From assembly GCF_000331515.1 (NCBI RefSeq), contig NZ_AMZO01000002.1, positions 248,001 to 312,000 on the forward strand: DNA of 64,000 nucleotides. Reading direction: 5' to 3'. This DNA is from Photobacterium marinum (GTDB lineage: Bacteria; Pseudomonadota; Gammaproteobacteria; Enterobacterales; Vibrionaceae). The position numbers and the translations under genes are program-made. Shown in pieces: positions 55,244-64,000 of this stretch; position 1 is the first letter of the stretch; each line of letters begins with the position of its first letter. A model generated the notes under the pieces. That model saw only the letters and a list, made by a program, of their open reading frames with translations, ran no database searches and was not told where the DNA came from.

Positions 55244-57001
55244 ATGACACAACCTACAGATCAATCCACTTGGGAAACGTTTAAACGATTGTGGCCTTCA
55301 ATCAGCTTGTATAAAGCAGGCCTTGGCGTTGCAGTGGTGGCACTAGTCATTAACGCCGCTAGTGACGCACTCATGCTGTCGATGATTAAGCCATTGATGG
55401 ATGAAAGTTTCGGGGGATTGGATGCGCTTGAGTCCAATTTCTTGGCAATGATGCCAATTTACTTGCTTATCCTGATGATCGTACGCGGTATAAGTAGCTT
55501 TGTATCTGCTTACTGCCTGTCTTGGGTATCTGGTAATGTTGTAATGACATTGCGTCGCCAGATGTTCAATCACTTCATGAAAATGCCGGTCAGCTTCTTC
55601 GATAAAGAATCCTCAGGTAAGTTGCTGTCTCGCATCACCTATGATTCAGAGCAGGTTGCATCAGCAACCAGTGGTGCGTTGGTTAGCCTTGTTCGTGAAG
55701 GTGCCAGCATTATTGCTCTGATGGCCATTATGTTTTGGAACAGCTGGCAGCTGTCTGCAATTTTGCTGATCATTGCGCCTGTTGTTGCGGTTTCCATTCG
55801 TGTTGTATCGAAGCGTTTTCGTAAAATCTCGAAAAACATGCAAGATGCCATGGGGTCTGTTACTTCTTCCGCAGAGCAAATGCTAAAAGGCCATAAGGTA
55901 GTTCTGAGCTATGGTGGCCAGCGTGTTGAGAAAGAGCGTTTTGACCAGGTGAGTAACAGTATGCGCCAGCAGACGATGAAGCTGGTATCTGCTCAGGCTA
56001 TTGCTAACCCTGTGATTCAGGTTATTGCTTCACTGGCGCTGGTTGTGGTGTTGGTGTTGGCGAATACCGACACACTGCGTAACGAGTTGACACCGGGGAC
56101 TTTTGCTTTGATTTTCGGCTCTATGTTCGGTTTGATGCGCCCGCTTAAAGCGCTAACCAGCGTAACATCTCAGTTCCAGCGTGGTATGGCTGCCTGTCAG
56201 ACTCTATTTGGCCTGATGGAGCTGGAAACGGAAAAAGATCACGGTACTCTTGTCGTTGAGCGTGTTCGTGGTGATGTTGAGGTGAAAGATGTAACCTTCA
56301 CTTATCCGACGAAAGATGCACCTGCGTTGCGTAATGTCAACCTGTCACTGCCGGCAGGTAAAACCTTTGCTTTGGTAGGGCGTTCAGGATCCGGTAAGAG
56401 TACCATCGCCAGCCTGCTAACCCGTTTCTATGACATTGATTCTGGCCAAATCACTATTGATGGCCATGAACTCTATGACTATAAGTTGTCGAGTTTGCGT
56501 GAGCAGGTGGCTGTTGTGTCTCAGAACGTCCATCTGTTTAACGATACGATTGCCAATAATATTGCGTATGCGAGTGGTGAAAAATACAGTCGTGCTGAAA
56601 TTGAAAAGGCGGCAGAGCTTGCTTATGCAATGGACTTTATCGAGAACATGGAACATGGTCTTGATACCATGATCGGTGAAAATGGTGTCAGCTTGTCCGG
56701 TGGTCAGCGACAGCGTATTGCTATCGCCCGAGCCCTGCTGCGGGATGCGCCAATCCTGATTCTGGATGAGGCAACATCTGCATTGGATACGGAATCTGAA
56801 CGTGCGATTCAGTCGGCGTTGGATGAACTGCAAAAAGATCGTACTGTGTTGGTGATTGCTCACCGTTTGTCGACAATTGAAAACGCAGATCAGATTTTGG
56901 TTGTTGATGAAGGTGAAATCATCGAGCGTGGTACTCACTCTGATCTGTTGGCTCTTGACGGTGCTTACGCACAGCTGCATCGTATTCAGTTCGGCGAATA
57001 A
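55244..57001 (+). CDS. msbA: MsbA, lipid A/phospholipid ABC flippase
   Basis: MsbA flips lipid A-core across the inner membrane. The 585-residue half-transporter has six membrane helices in the first 330 residues, then the ATPase with Walker [10 protein letters not shown] (about 380), signature [16 protein letters not shown] and Walker [13 protein letters not shown]. The sequence fits MsbA ([21 protein letters not shown]). I start at the ATG at 55244, after TTTCC, because the family starts here; the frame is open from 55211. lpxK follows nine bases later, the classic lipid A pairing. Confidence 0.95.
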   Translation: MTQPTDQSTWETFKRLWPSISLYKAGLGVAVVALVINAASDALMLSMIKPLMDESFGGLDALESNFLAMMPIYLLILMIVRGISSFVSAYCLSWVSGNVVMTLRRQMFNHFMKMPVSFFDKESSGKLLSRITYDSEQVASATSGALVSLVREGASIIALMAIMFWNSWQLSAILLIIAPVVAVSIRVVSKRFRKISKNMQDAMGSVTSSAEQMLKGHKVVLSYGGQRVEKERFDQVSNSMRQQTMKLVSAQAIANPVIQVIASLALVVVLVLANTDTLRNELTPGTFALIFGSMFGLMRPLKALTSVTSQFQRGMAACQTLFGLMELETEKDHGTLVVERVRGDVEVKDVTFTYPTKDAPALRNVNLSLPAGKTFALVGRSGSGKSTIASLLTRFYDIDSGQITIDGHELYDYKLSSLREQVAVVSQNVHLFNDTIANNIAYASGEKYSRAEIEKAAELAYAMDFIENMEHGLDTMIGENGVSLSGGQRQRIAIARALLRDAPILILDEATSALDTESERAIQSALDELQKDRTVLVIAHRLSTIENADQILVVDEGEIIERGTHSDLLALDGAYAQLHRIQFGE

Positions 57002-57010
57002 GATTGGTGA

Positions 57011-58030
57011 ATGATGGCTTCGCTTATTGAAAAAATCTGGTTTGAGCGTCATCCGGCTGGGGTGGTGTTGAATCCTGTTTTGTGGCCGCTGAGCAAGCTG
57101 TTTGGTTTGATCAGCCGTAGTCGTCGTCAGCAATATCAGAGCGGTAAGAAAACAGCTTATCGAGCACCGGTTCCGGTTGTTGTTGTCGGAAATATTACGG
57201 CTGGCGGTAATGGTAAGACCCCAGTTGTGGTCTGGCTGGTAGAGCAGTTGCAGGTAAAAGGGCTTAAACCGGGGGTGGTATCCCGTGGTTATGGGGGCAA
57301 GGCACCTTACTACCCTTTCCCTGTAAATGACGATACCTCCACTGCTGAAGCTGGTGATGAGCCAGTGCTGATCCGCCGACGAACTGGTGCACCGGTTGCA
57401 GTATCACCGAAACGGGCTGAAGCCGTAAAGCTGCTTTTAGAGCAGGATGTTGATGTCATCATCACCGACGATGGCTTGCAACATTACGCGTTGGAGCGCG
57501 ATATTGAAATCGTGGTCATTGACGGCCAGCGCCGTTTTGGTAACCAACAGCTTATTCCAATGGGGCCGCTTCGTGAATCCTGTGATCGTTTGTTAGACGT
57601 GGATTTTCTGATCTGTAACGGTGGCGAGGCTCAAAAGGGCGAAGCCCGAATGCAGCTTCAGCCGTCACCGCTTATTAATTTGGTTACCGGAGAACGAAAA
57701 GCGGCCTCTGAACTAAAAGATGTGGTCGCGATGGCAGGCATCGGTCATCCGCCTCGCTTTTTCAACACTCTTAAATCGTTGGGAGTTACCCCTGTGGTCT
57801 GTCAGCCGTTTGCTGATCATCAGGCATTCTCCGAGCAAGAACTAAAACAATTGGCCCTTAAAGGGCAGAATTTAGTAATGACAGAGAAAGATGCGGTGAA
57901 ATGCCACACTTTCGCTCAGTCTGACTGGTGGTATCTGCCGGTTGATGCCGCGTTACCACAACCTGAAGCTGAAGCCATTATTAATCGGATTATTGAGGTA
58001 AAGGAAGAATATGGATCATCGTCTGCTTGA
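57011..58030 (+). CDS. lpxK: LpxK, tetraacyldisaccharide 4'-kinase
   Basis: LpxK phosphorylates the 4' position of the lipid A precursor. The 339-residue protein has a hydrophobic N-terminal segment and the P-loop [16 protein letters not shown] (about 56-71), then VSRGYGG, the DDGLQHY metal motif and MTEKDAVKC near the end. Two ATGs (57011 and 57014) are possible. It starts nine bases after msbA, and its last 20 bases overlap ycaR, so the run is translationally coupled. Confidence 0.94.
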   Translation: MMASLIEKIWFERHPAGVVLNPVLWPLSKLFGLISRSRRQQYQSGKKTAYRAPVPVVVVGNITAGGNGKTPVVVWLVEQLQVKGLKPGVVSRGYGGKAPYYPFPVNDDTSTAEAGDEPVLIRRRTGAPVAVSPKRAEAVKLLLEQDVDVIITDDGLQHYALERDIEIVVIDGQRRFGNQQLIPMGPLRESCDRLLDVDFLICNGGEAQKGEARMQLQPSPLINLVTGERKAASELKDVVAMAGIGHPPRFFNTLKSLGVTPVVCQPFADHQAFSEQELKQLALKGQNLVMTEKDAVKCHTFAQSDWWYLPVDAALPQPEAEAIINRIIEVKEEYGSSSA

Positions 58031-58190
58031 AATCGTGGCTTGCCCGGTTTGTAAAGGTAAGCTGAACTACGATAAAGACAAAGGTGAACTGGTGTGCAAA
58101 TTTGACCGTTTGGCTTATCCGATCAAGGATGGCATTCCGGTTTTGCTTGAACCAGAAGCACGCACACTAAGTTGTGACGAGGTGAAATAA
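58011..58190 (+). CDS. ycaR: YcaR, Trm112-like small protein
   Basis: This 59-residue gene is easily missed because it overlaps lpxK by 20 bases in another frame and ends one base into kdsB. It starts at ATG 58011 with GGAAG six bases earlier. The protein begins [18 protein letters not shown] and carries CPVC and a [12 protein letters not shown] hairpin, with [11 protein letters not shown] near the end: the Trm112/UPF0434 fold, although the second Cys pair is reduced to one Cys. Function in enteric bacteria is unknown. The lpxK-ycaR-kdsB order is conserved. Confidence 0.92.
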   Translation: MDHRLLEIVACPVCKGKLNYDKDKGELVCKFDRLAYPIKDGIPVLLEPEARTLSCDEVK

Positions 58191-58936
58191 TGTCATTTAC
58201 GGTTATCATCCCTGCACGCTACCAGTCTTCGCGTCTGCCGGGTAAACCTTTGGCGGATATCGGCGGAAAGCCGATGATTCAATGGGTTTATGAGCAGGCG
58301 AGTAAAGCCGGTGCTGAACAGGTGATTGTAGCGACTGATGACCAGCGTATTGCTGATGCGGTGAAGAGCTTTGGTGGTGAAGTCTGCATGACCCGTGATG
58401 ACCATGAGTCGGGCACAGAGCGTCTGGCTGAAGTGGTTGAAAAGTACCAGTTAGCAGACGATCAGATCGTGGTTAACGTTCAGGGTGACGAGCCGTTGAT
58501 CCCTGATACAATTATTCGTCAGGTTGCCGATAACCTGGCTCACAATGATGCGCCAATGGCGACACTGGCGGTTGAAATTGATCACGCTGATGAAGTGTTT
58601 AACCCCAATGCCGTAAAAGTTGTTACCGACAAAAACGGTTATGCCTTGTACTTCAGTCGTGCATCAATTCCTTGGGATCGTGATAACTTTGCCAAGCGAC
58701 CTCAGGAAATTCATCATAACCTGATGCGCCATATAGGTATTTATGCTTATCGTGCCGGTTTTATTAATACCTATATTAATTGGGAACCGAGTGCGCTGGA
58801 GAAAATCGAAGCGCTGGAGCAGCTACGTGTACTTTGGTATGGCGAGAAAATTCATGTTGAAGTTGCGATTGATGCACCGCCTGCCGGTGTTGATACGCCG
58901 GAAGACCTGGAAAAAGTTCGCGAACTTATCGGCTAA
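58190..58936 (+). CDS. kdsB: KdsB, CMP-Kdo synthetase
   Basis: KdsB activates 3-deoxy-D-manno-octulosonate with CTP for lipopolysaccharide synthesis. The 248-residue protein has the cytidylyltransferase start [20 protein letters not shown], then [10 protein letters not shown] and HIGIYAYR, all typical. The ATG shares its first base with the ycaR stop (TAATG). Together msbA-lpxK-ycaR-kdsB form one lipid A/Kdo supply operon, closed by a strong hairpin. Confidence 0.95.
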   Translation: MSFTVIIPARYQSSRLPGKPLADIGGKPMIQWVYEQASKAGAEQVIVATDDQRIADAVKSFGGEVCMTRDDHESGTERLAEVVEKYQLADDQIVVNVQGDEPLIPDTIIRQVADNLAHNDAPMATLAVEIDHADEVFNPNAVKVVTDKNGYALYFSRASIPWDRDNFAKRPQEIHHNLMRHIGIYAYRAGFINTYINWEPSALEKIEALEQLRVLWYGEKIHVEVAIDAPPAGVDTPEDLEKVRELIG

Positions 58937-58961
58937 GCTAAGTTTCGGATATTAAATTCAT

Positions 58962-58991
58962 AAAGGGGCTGATAGCGATATCAGCCCCTTT
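58962..58991 (+). terminator. Terminator after kdsB
   Basis: A 13-base perfect stem AAAGGGGCTGATA / TATCAGCCCCTTT with loop GCGA, then GTTAGTT. The tail has few T, but the stem is strong and ends in TTT. Confidence 0.8.
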
Positions 58992-59018
58992 GTTAGTTAA
59001 AAGCTTTATGAGTCAACT

Positions 59019-59049
59019 AAAAAGCCACCATGATGATTTGGTGGCTTTT
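59019..59049 (-). terminator. Rho-independent terminator of tcyP
   Basis: AAAAGCCACCA / TGGTGGCTTTT with an 8-base loop, followed on the minus strand by TTTTTAG; 28 bases after tcyP. Confidence 0.88.
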
Positions 59050-59077
59050 CGTTTCTATAACTGCCTGCTGATGTTGG

Positions 59078-60469
59078 TTATGCGTTGGCGTTTTTGCTTT
59101 CGACATCCTGCTCAGAGTCAAAGATACCTTTATCAGCTTCGCCTAGCAGACGGGAAGTGATAGTACCGGCTGTCATTGCGCCGCTGACATTAATCGCTGT
59201 ACGACCCATATCAATCAATGGCTCGATAGAAATCAGCAAACCAGCAAGTGCAACAGGCATATCCAGTGCCGACAGAACAATCAGGGCTGCGAAGGTTGCA
59301 CCGCCACCGACGCCAGCGATACCGAATGAGCTGATAGTAACGACAGCAATCAGTGTCGCCATGAAGCCCGGATCTAGAGAGTTAATGCCGACGGTCGGCG
59401 CAATCATTACTGCAAGCATTGCCGGATACAAACCAGCACAACCATTTTGTCCCATGGTCGCACCAAAGGAAGCAGAGAAGTTGGATACACCTTCACTGTT
59501 ACCCAGTTTTTTCACCTGAGTTTCGATATTCAGCGGAATTGTTCCTGCACTCGAGCGTGAGGTGAACGCAAATGTCAGTACCGGCAGGATCTTGTTCAGG
59601 TAGCGCAACGGGTTCACACCAACGAATGCTACTAATACCAGATGCATCAGCAGGATTAAGCCAAGGCCTACATAAGAAGCGACAACAAAGTTAATCAGAT
59701 CAAGGATGTCGTCATAATTGGAACCTGCCACTACTTTAGTCATCAGAGCCAGTACACCATAAGGTGTTAGGCCCAGTACCATGCGTACCAAGGTACGGAC
59801 GACTTCCTGGGCAACAGTTATGAATTTCTCGAAACTCTGGCCAAGCTCAGGTTGAGTGCGGATAACAGTCAGGCCTGCCACACCGATAAATGCGGAGAAG
59901 ATGACTACAGCAATAGTGGATGTCGGACGACTGCCAGCCAGATCAGCAAACGGGTTACCAGGGAAGAAAGAGATGATCATGTCGGCGAAAGAAAGGCTTT
60001 CAACACTGACAAGGCGAGTCTCCAGTACTTCACCACGGGCGATTTCACGGGCACCCTGAACGATGCCGTCTGCAGACAGGGCAAACAGGTTACTGATTAG
60101 AATACCAATCAGAGCTGAAGCCGCAGTTGTGGCCAGCAGGATGCCAATGCTCAGACCGGAAATTTTACCCAATGAACCGGAGCCCTTCACTTTAATTATG
60201 GCGCCTATGATCGAAACGGTAATAAGCGGCATTATGATCATTTTCAGCAGGCTGACATAACCTGCACCAACAACGTTGACGTATTCCAAGGTGTCAGCAA
60301 TTGCCTTGCTTCCGCCACCATAGAAAAATTGCAGCCCAGCACCAAAGATGACACCTAATCCAAGACTGGTAAAGACTCTTTTGGACAGTGTGAGTTCTGC
60401 TTTTTGTTGTTTGAATAGAAAACCTATAAGAAGGGTGAATAGCGCGAGATTTATTATTAGATACATCAT
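59078..60469 (-). CDS. tcyP: TcyP, L-cystine:cation symporter (DAACS family)
   Basis: This 463-residue sodium/proton symporter of the dicarboxylate/amino acid:cation family most closely follows TcyP/YdjN. It has an N-terminal block MYLIINLALFTLLIGFLFKQQ, GAGYVSLLKMIIMPLITVSIIGAI, the hairpin TFAFTSRSSAGTIPLN, and GVGGGATFAALIVL at the second hairpin. It would import cystine as a sulfur source. Two ATGs (60469, 60466) are possible and neither has an obvious RBS. It is monocistronic. Confidence 0.9.
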   Translation of the reverse strand: MMYLIINLALFTLLIGFLFKQQKAELTLSKRVFTSLGLGVIFGAGLQFFYGGGSKAIADTLEYVNVVGAGYVSLLKMIIMPLITVSIIGAIIKVKGSGSLGKISGLSIGILLATTAASALIGILISNLFALSADGIVQGAREIARGEVLETRLVSVESLSFADMIISFFPGNPFADLAGSRPTSTIAVVIFSAFIGVAGLTVIRTQPELGQSFEKFITVAQEVVRTLVRMVLGLTPYGVLALMTKVVAGSNYDDILDLINFVVASYVGLGLILLMHLVLVAFVGVNPLRYLNKILPVLTFAFTSRSSAGTIPLNIETQVKKLGNSEGVSNFSASFGATMGQNGCAGLYPAMLAVMIAPTVGINSLDPGFMATLIAVVTISSFGIAGVGGGATFAALIVLSALDMPVALAGLLISIEPLIDMGRTAINVSGAMTAGTITSRLLGEADKGIFDSEQDVESKNANA

Positions 60470-60812
60470 GTTGAGCAACCGATAACTGTATGTTTTGTAG
60501 CCAGAAAAATCCGTTTTTGACGTGTTTGGTTATGAGTAGCTGATAATAAAGTCAGACAAATGGAATGGAAATGGTTTTCACTCCCGACAACTATACGAAA
60601 ATCGAACATGATAAAACGATTAAGAATAAGGCTTGAGGATTGTTCATTGCGATGATGTTTTACTCAGCCTTTAAGTGCTTAGAGTATAGGTGGCAGATGG
60701 TTTGCGGGTTGGAATGGTTGTCGAATGCGTTTCTGAATGGTGGGATTATAAACAGGTGAGGTGACAGGCCGAGCGGTTGTCGGCCAGCCAGACAGATAAA
60801 TTGAAGAGAGTT
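60470..60812. other. Intergenic region between tcyP and elyC
   Basis: This 343-base gap lies upstream of tcyP and downstream of elyC (both minus). It should hold the tcyP promoter, but no good sigma-70 pair, operator, repeat or terminator was recognised by eye, and no small gene was seen. Confidence 0.4.
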
Positions 60813-61667
60813 TTAAACCGGGTTACTCACCTTTTGCTGATTGAGCTCAAGCGATATCTGATTGTTAGTGCCAGATGTTGCAGGCTCTTCAGTTACCGGT
60901 TCTGAGCCTGCAAGAGCATCACGCAGTAGTTGCCACCAACGACCAAGTGTTTCATACCAGTAGCGTTCAGTTTGCTCTAGGTACTGAGCCTTAGGGCTGT
61001 AGCGGGCCCATGGCTGCTTGATTTTATTGCTCGCCAGGAAGTTGGTTGGAGCAGGCAACGGAGCCAGACCTGCCTGATCGAATTCATACAACGCACGGGT
61101 CATATGACTTGCAGAGGTAACCAGAACCATTTTTTGTTTGCCGACAACAGAAGCTGCCTGAAATGCCTCTTCCCAGGTATCTTTTGCCGTCTCCAGTAAC
61201 AGGATATTATTTTTGTTTACACCCAGAGCCAGTGCGACTTTAGCCATCATTCTTGCGTGACTAACACCTGTTCCGCCATCATAGCCGGAAAGGATTAATC
61301 TGGATTCAGGGTACATTCGCTGGATTCGTATCCCTTCGGAAAGACGCATCAAAGATGTACGTGAAAGTTCTGATGTCATAGGCATCGCATGATCAATTAC
61401 ATGGCCGCTACCCAACACCATTACATACTGAATAGCTTCACCGCTAGGTACAAATGGCTCGTTTTCACGTTCTATTGGTCTCAGCAAGCTGGTCGCAATT
61501 GGCTGGAACGACACGAGGAAAATACCCAGCAGAGAAAAGGTAATGAAAGTGGAGGCCAGTCCCTTTCTACGTGTGAACCAGAGGATCAGCAAGCCGATGA
61601 ACCCTAAAATGAGCAGAGCCGGCAAGGGCATCAGTAATGCAGAAACTATTTTTTTTAATTCAAACAT
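60813..61667 (-). CDS. elyC: ElyC, envelope biogenesis factor (SanA/YdcF family)
   Basis: This 284-residue inner-membrane protein has two N-terminal membrane helices (LLMPLPALLILGFIGLLILWF; TFITFSLLGIFLVSF) and a DUF218 domain: YVMVLGSGHV, RLILSGYDGG, LLLETAKDTWEEAF, MVLVTSASHMTRAL. ElyC supports peptidoglycan and undecaprenyl-phosphate balance in E. coli. The neighbours cmoM and mukFE match E. coli, where elyC (ycbC) sits beside smtA. It is divergent from cmoM. Confidence 0.92.
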   Translation of the reverse strand: MFELKKIVSALLMPLPALLILGFIGLLILWFTRRKGLASTFITFSLLGIFLVSFQPIATSLLRPIERENEPFVPSGEAIQYVMVLGSGHVIDHAMPMTSELSRTSLMRLSEGIRIQRMYPESRLILSGYDGGTGVSHARMMAKVALALGVNKNNILLLETAKDTWEEAFQAASVVGKQKMVLVTSASHMTRALYEFDQAGLAPLPAPTNFLASNKIKQPWARYSPKAQYLEQTERYWYETLGRWWQLLRDALAGSEPVTEEPATSGTNNQISLELNQQKVSNPV

Positions 61668-61787
61668 GCAATGTAGTCCGAAAAATCATCAATTGAGCTC
61701 GAAAAAGCACCACAAGCCTTTATTCCTATAACGCTTGTGAGAAAATAAGCCACATTTTTTCAACCGCTATCATAACGTAAAGCTGAC

Positions 61788-62624
61788 GTGATCGAAGATC
61801 GAAATTTTGACGACCTGGCGCAAAAATTTGCGAAAAACATATATGGCACGGCAAAAGGCCAGATCAGGCAGACTGTTGTCTGGCAGGATCTGGAGCAGGT
61901 ACTTGCTATGCTGGAACAGGCAAAGCCGTTGCATATTCTGGACGCTGGCGGCGGTTTAGGCCAGTTGTCGCAAAAGATTGCAGAGCTGGGGCACAATGTC
62001 ACATTATGTGATCTCTCTGGCGAAATGCTGAAATTGGCTGAGCAGGAAATTGCCAAAAATGGCCTTCTTGAGCAATATCGTCTGGTTCATAGCCCAGTCC
62101 AGCAGGTTGGTGAACACTTAGATGGCTCTGTTGATTTGGTACTGTTCCATGCGGTAATGGAATGGTTGTCAGATCCGAAAGATGCGCTTGAGCGTTTGCT
62201 AGAGCAGGTAAAACCAGGCGGTATTATTTCGGTCATGTTCTATAACTACAATGGCTTGCTATTTAAGAACTTGATTTGCGGGAATTTGACTCACATTGAG
62301 CAGGGCATGCCGCATCGTAAGCGCTTCAAGCTCCAACCGCAGAAAGGCATAAAGCCTGAAGACGTATATAGCTGGTTAACTGATGCAGGATTTAACATCC
62401 TCGGTAAAACCGGGGTTCGTACCTTCCATGATTACATGCAAAGCAACATGGTAGGGGATTATACATTTGAACAAGTTCTTGAGATGGAGCAGAAGCTTTG
62501 TCGTCAGGAACCGTATTTGTCCTTAGGGCGTTATATTCACGTATACGCTCAAAAGCCGCTGGCGTCTGATGATAAGAGTGGTAAAGAGACAGACATTGAT
62601 AACAGCAATAAGGACAACGGATGA
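61788..62624 (+). CDS. cmoM: CmoM, tRNA 5-carboxymethoxyuridine methyltransferase
   Basis: CmoM methylates cmo5U at tRNA position 34 to mcmo5U using S-adenosylmethionine. The 278-residue protein has the SAM motif [18 protein letters not shown] (about 48-65), the [12 protein letters not shown] post-II motif and the C-terminal [15 protein letters not shown] signature. The start is GTG at 61788, giving the family N terminus [14 protein letters not shown]. The stop overlaps mukF by four bases (ATGA), as in E. coli. Confidence 0.93.
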   Translation: MIEDRNFDDLAQKFAKNIYGTAKGQIRQTVVWQDLEQVLAMLEQAKPLHILDAGGGLGQLSQKIAELGHNVTLCDLSGEMLKLAEQEIAKNGLLEQYRLVHSPVQQVGEHLDGSVDLVLFHAVMEWLSDPKDALERLLEQVKPGGIISVMFYNYNGLLFKNLICGNLTHIEQGMPHRKRFKLQPQKGIKPEDVYSWLTDAGFNILGKTGVRTFHDYMQSNMVGDYTFEQVLEMEQKLCRQEPYLSLGRYIHVYAQKPLASDDKSGKETDIDNSNKDNG

Positions 62625-63943
62625 GTGATGTTTCCCAGACCGTTCCCGAGTTGGTCAGTTGGGTTAAGCAACATGAGTTTTCGCTTAACCTGCCAACGGA
62701 GCGGCTGGCGTTCTTGTTGGCGATTGCTGTACTGAGCGGCGATCGCTTTGATGAAGAATTAGGGGAAGGCGAGCTGGTTGATGCGTTTCGCATTGTCAGC
62801 GATATGTTTGACCAGTCGCAGGAAACGCTGGCTTTTCGTGCCAATAACGCGATTAACGAGTTGGTTCGCCAACGTTTGATTACCCGCTTTACCAGTGAGG
62901 TAACAGATGGCGCCAGTATCTATCGACTCAGCCCGCTAGCGCTGGGTATTACCGATTATTATGCCCGTCACCGTGAATACTCATCGCTTAAGCTGTCAAT
63001 TCAGCTGGCGATGGTAGCCGATGAAATTAATAAGGCTGCTGAAGCGGCGAAAGAAGACGGTGATGAGAGGCACTGGCGTCAGCAGGTATACGCGGTACTG
63101 AAATACTCAGTTGCCGAAATTTTTGATCGTATTGACCTCAACCAGCGCACTATGGATGAGCAGCAACAGCAGGTGAAGCAAGATATTGCTGAGCTGCTGA
63201 ACCAGGACTGGCGAGCTGCAATCACTAATTGTGAAAGTCTGCTTAACGAAACCTCCAGCACGCTGCGTGAACTGCAGGATACGCTACAGGCGGCTGGTGA
63301 TCAGTTGCAGAGTCAGCTACTGACAATCCAGGAAGAAATTCAGGGCAATCCTGATCTGGATTTTGTCGATGCGATGATATTTATCCTCCAGGCGAAACTA
63401 GACCGCATCATCAACTGGGGCCAGCAGGCGATTGACCTGTGGATCGGTTATGACCGCCACGTTCATAAGTTTATCCGTACTGCGATCGATATGGATAAGA
63501 ACCGGGCATTCAGCCAGCGTCTGCGCCAGTCGGTTGCCGACTATTTCGACGACCCGTGGCTCCTGACTTACGCTGATGCCGAGCGTCTGCTCGACATGCG
63601 TGATGAGGCTCTGGTTCTGCGTGACGATGAAGTCACCGGTATCGTACCGGAGGAGATGGAATTTGAAGAGCTCAGCCTGGTGAACGACCAGCTGGCTGAC
63701 CAAGTTGCAGTAATGCTGCAGGCCCACAAAGCAACGGGCGCTGCAATTAACCTGAGTATGCTTCTTAAAGATTATCTGGCTCAGCATCCACATGCGCAAC
63801 ACTTTGATTTGTCGCGTATTGTGATTGATCAGGCTGTCAGACTCGGTTACTCCGAGGCCGATTTCAGTGCGATTCAGCCTGATTGGGAAGCAATTAATGA
63901 CTACGGAGCCAAGGTACAAGCTAATGTCATCGATAAATATTGA
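62621..63943 (+). CDS. mukF: MukF, kleisin of the MukBEF condensin
   Basis: MukF bridges the SMC protein MukB and MukE in chromosome compaction. The 440-residue protein has the N-terminal winged-helix dimer domain (about 1-115), a helical middle with coiled coil (about 180-245, [20 protein letters not shown]) and the C-terminal winged helix (about 340-440, [20 protein letters not shown]). It overlaps cmoM by four bases and mukE by 20 bases, so the subunits are made in step. Confidence 0.95.
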   Translation: MSDVSQTVPELVSWVKQHEFSLNLPTERLAFLLAIAVLSGDRFDEELGEGELVDAFRIVSDMFDQSQETLAFRANNAINELVRQRLITRFTSEVTDGASIYRLSPLALGITDYYARHREYSSLKLSIQLAMVADEINKAAEAAKEDGDERHWRQQVYAVLKYSVAEIFDRIDLNQRTMDEQQQQVKQDIAELLNQDWRAAITNCESLLNETSSTLRELQDTLQAAGDQLQSQLLTIQEEIQGNPDLDFVDAMIFILQAKLDRIINWGQQAIDLWIGYDRHVHKFIRTAIDMDKNRAFSQRLRQSVADYFDDPWLLTYADAERLLDMRDEALVLRDDEVTGIVPEEMEFEELSLVNDQLADQVAVMLQAHKATGAAINLSMLLKDYLAQHPHAQHFDLSRIVIDQAVRLGYSEADFSAIQPDWEAINDYGAKVQANVIDKY

Positions 63944-64000
63944 AGAATTTATGCCTGAAAAGCTGGCCAAGGCGATTGCCAACCCGCTTTTCCCGGCACT
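63924..64000 (+). CDS. mukE: MukE, N-terminal part (runs off window)
   Basis: The first 25 codons read [20 protein letters not shown] and PLFPA, matching the start of MukE, the MukBEF accessory subunit that binds MukF. The ATG at 63924 lies inside the end of mukF in another frame. The rest is outside the window. Confidence 0.92.
   Translation, partial: MSSINIEEFMPEKLAKAIANPLFPA

Noticed and set aside
56417..57133. 238-codon minus-strand ORF across the msbA/lpxK junction
   Set aside because: Antisense to the MsbA ATPase motifs and the lpxK start; no family resemblance.

Overview
The window is a chromosomal stretch of a gammaproteobacterium, almost certainly a Vibrionaceae member (Photobacterium, Enterovibrio, Grimontia or Vibrio type; the genus cannot be fixed from sequence alone). 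The reasons are the gene orders hexR next to pyruvate kinase, psrA-fadE-fabV, csiV-mfd-plzB-lolCDE, and the enteric-like blocks hinT-ycfL-lpoB-thiK-ycfP-ndh and comEC-msbA-lpxK-ycaR-kdsB ... elyC-cmoM-mukFE. No rRNA, tRNA, prophage, insertion sequence or CRISPR was seen. This is housekeeping DNA, so the novel signal lies mostly between genes.

Layout. 1-2.7 kb: start of pyruvate kinase (minus), the sugar-phosphate regulator HexR (minus) and a small NAD-dependent epimerase-like protein (plus). 2.7-4.06 kb: a 1.4 kb region without convincing protein genes, holding four imperfect repeats. Each repeat is a hairpin with a T-run on the minus strand joined to a conserved core; they are best read as the 3' ends of four tandem small RNAs. 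4.06-8.6 kb: fatty-acid block psrA, fadE, fabV. 8.66-13.1 kb (minus): PhoQ/PhoP two-component system, YbjL transporter, glutaredoxin 1. 13.3-18.9 kb (plus): iron-type alcohol dehydrogenase, nitroreductase NfsA, a coiled-coil lipoprotein, acetate transporter SatP and an ADP-ribosylglycohydrolase. 19.0-24.2 kb (minus): serine deaminase SdaA and serine transporter SdaC with a CRP-type site, then NudL and PabB. 24.5-31.6 kb (plus): class I fumarase and an RND efflux operon with two adaptor lipoproteins.

31.6-34.9 kb (minus): PyrC and a chemoreceptor with a sigma-28 promoter. 35.3-42.25 kb (plus): HinT, a run of outer-membrane lipoproteins around the PBP1B activator LpoB, thiamine kinase ThiK, YcfP and NADH dehydrogenase II. 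42.3-48.7 kb (minus): FKBP isomerase, GNAT acetyltransferase, CsiV, Mfd and a PilZ protein. 48.9-52.0 kb: LolCDE. 52.3-58.9 kb: DUF2062 protein (minus), ComEC, MsbA, LpxK, YcaR, KdsB. 59.1-61.7 kb (minus): cystine transporter TcyP and ElyC. 61.8 kb to the end: CmoM, MukF and the start of MukE.

Taken together, the envelope theme is strong: peptidoglycan synthase activators (LpoB, CsiV, ElyC), lipoprotein export (LolCDE) and lipid A/Kdo supply (MsbA, LpxK, KdsB) share the window with carbon-source switching (HexR, PsrA, SatP, SdaA/SdaC). All functional calls rest on reading motifs and gene order by eye; no database search was run.
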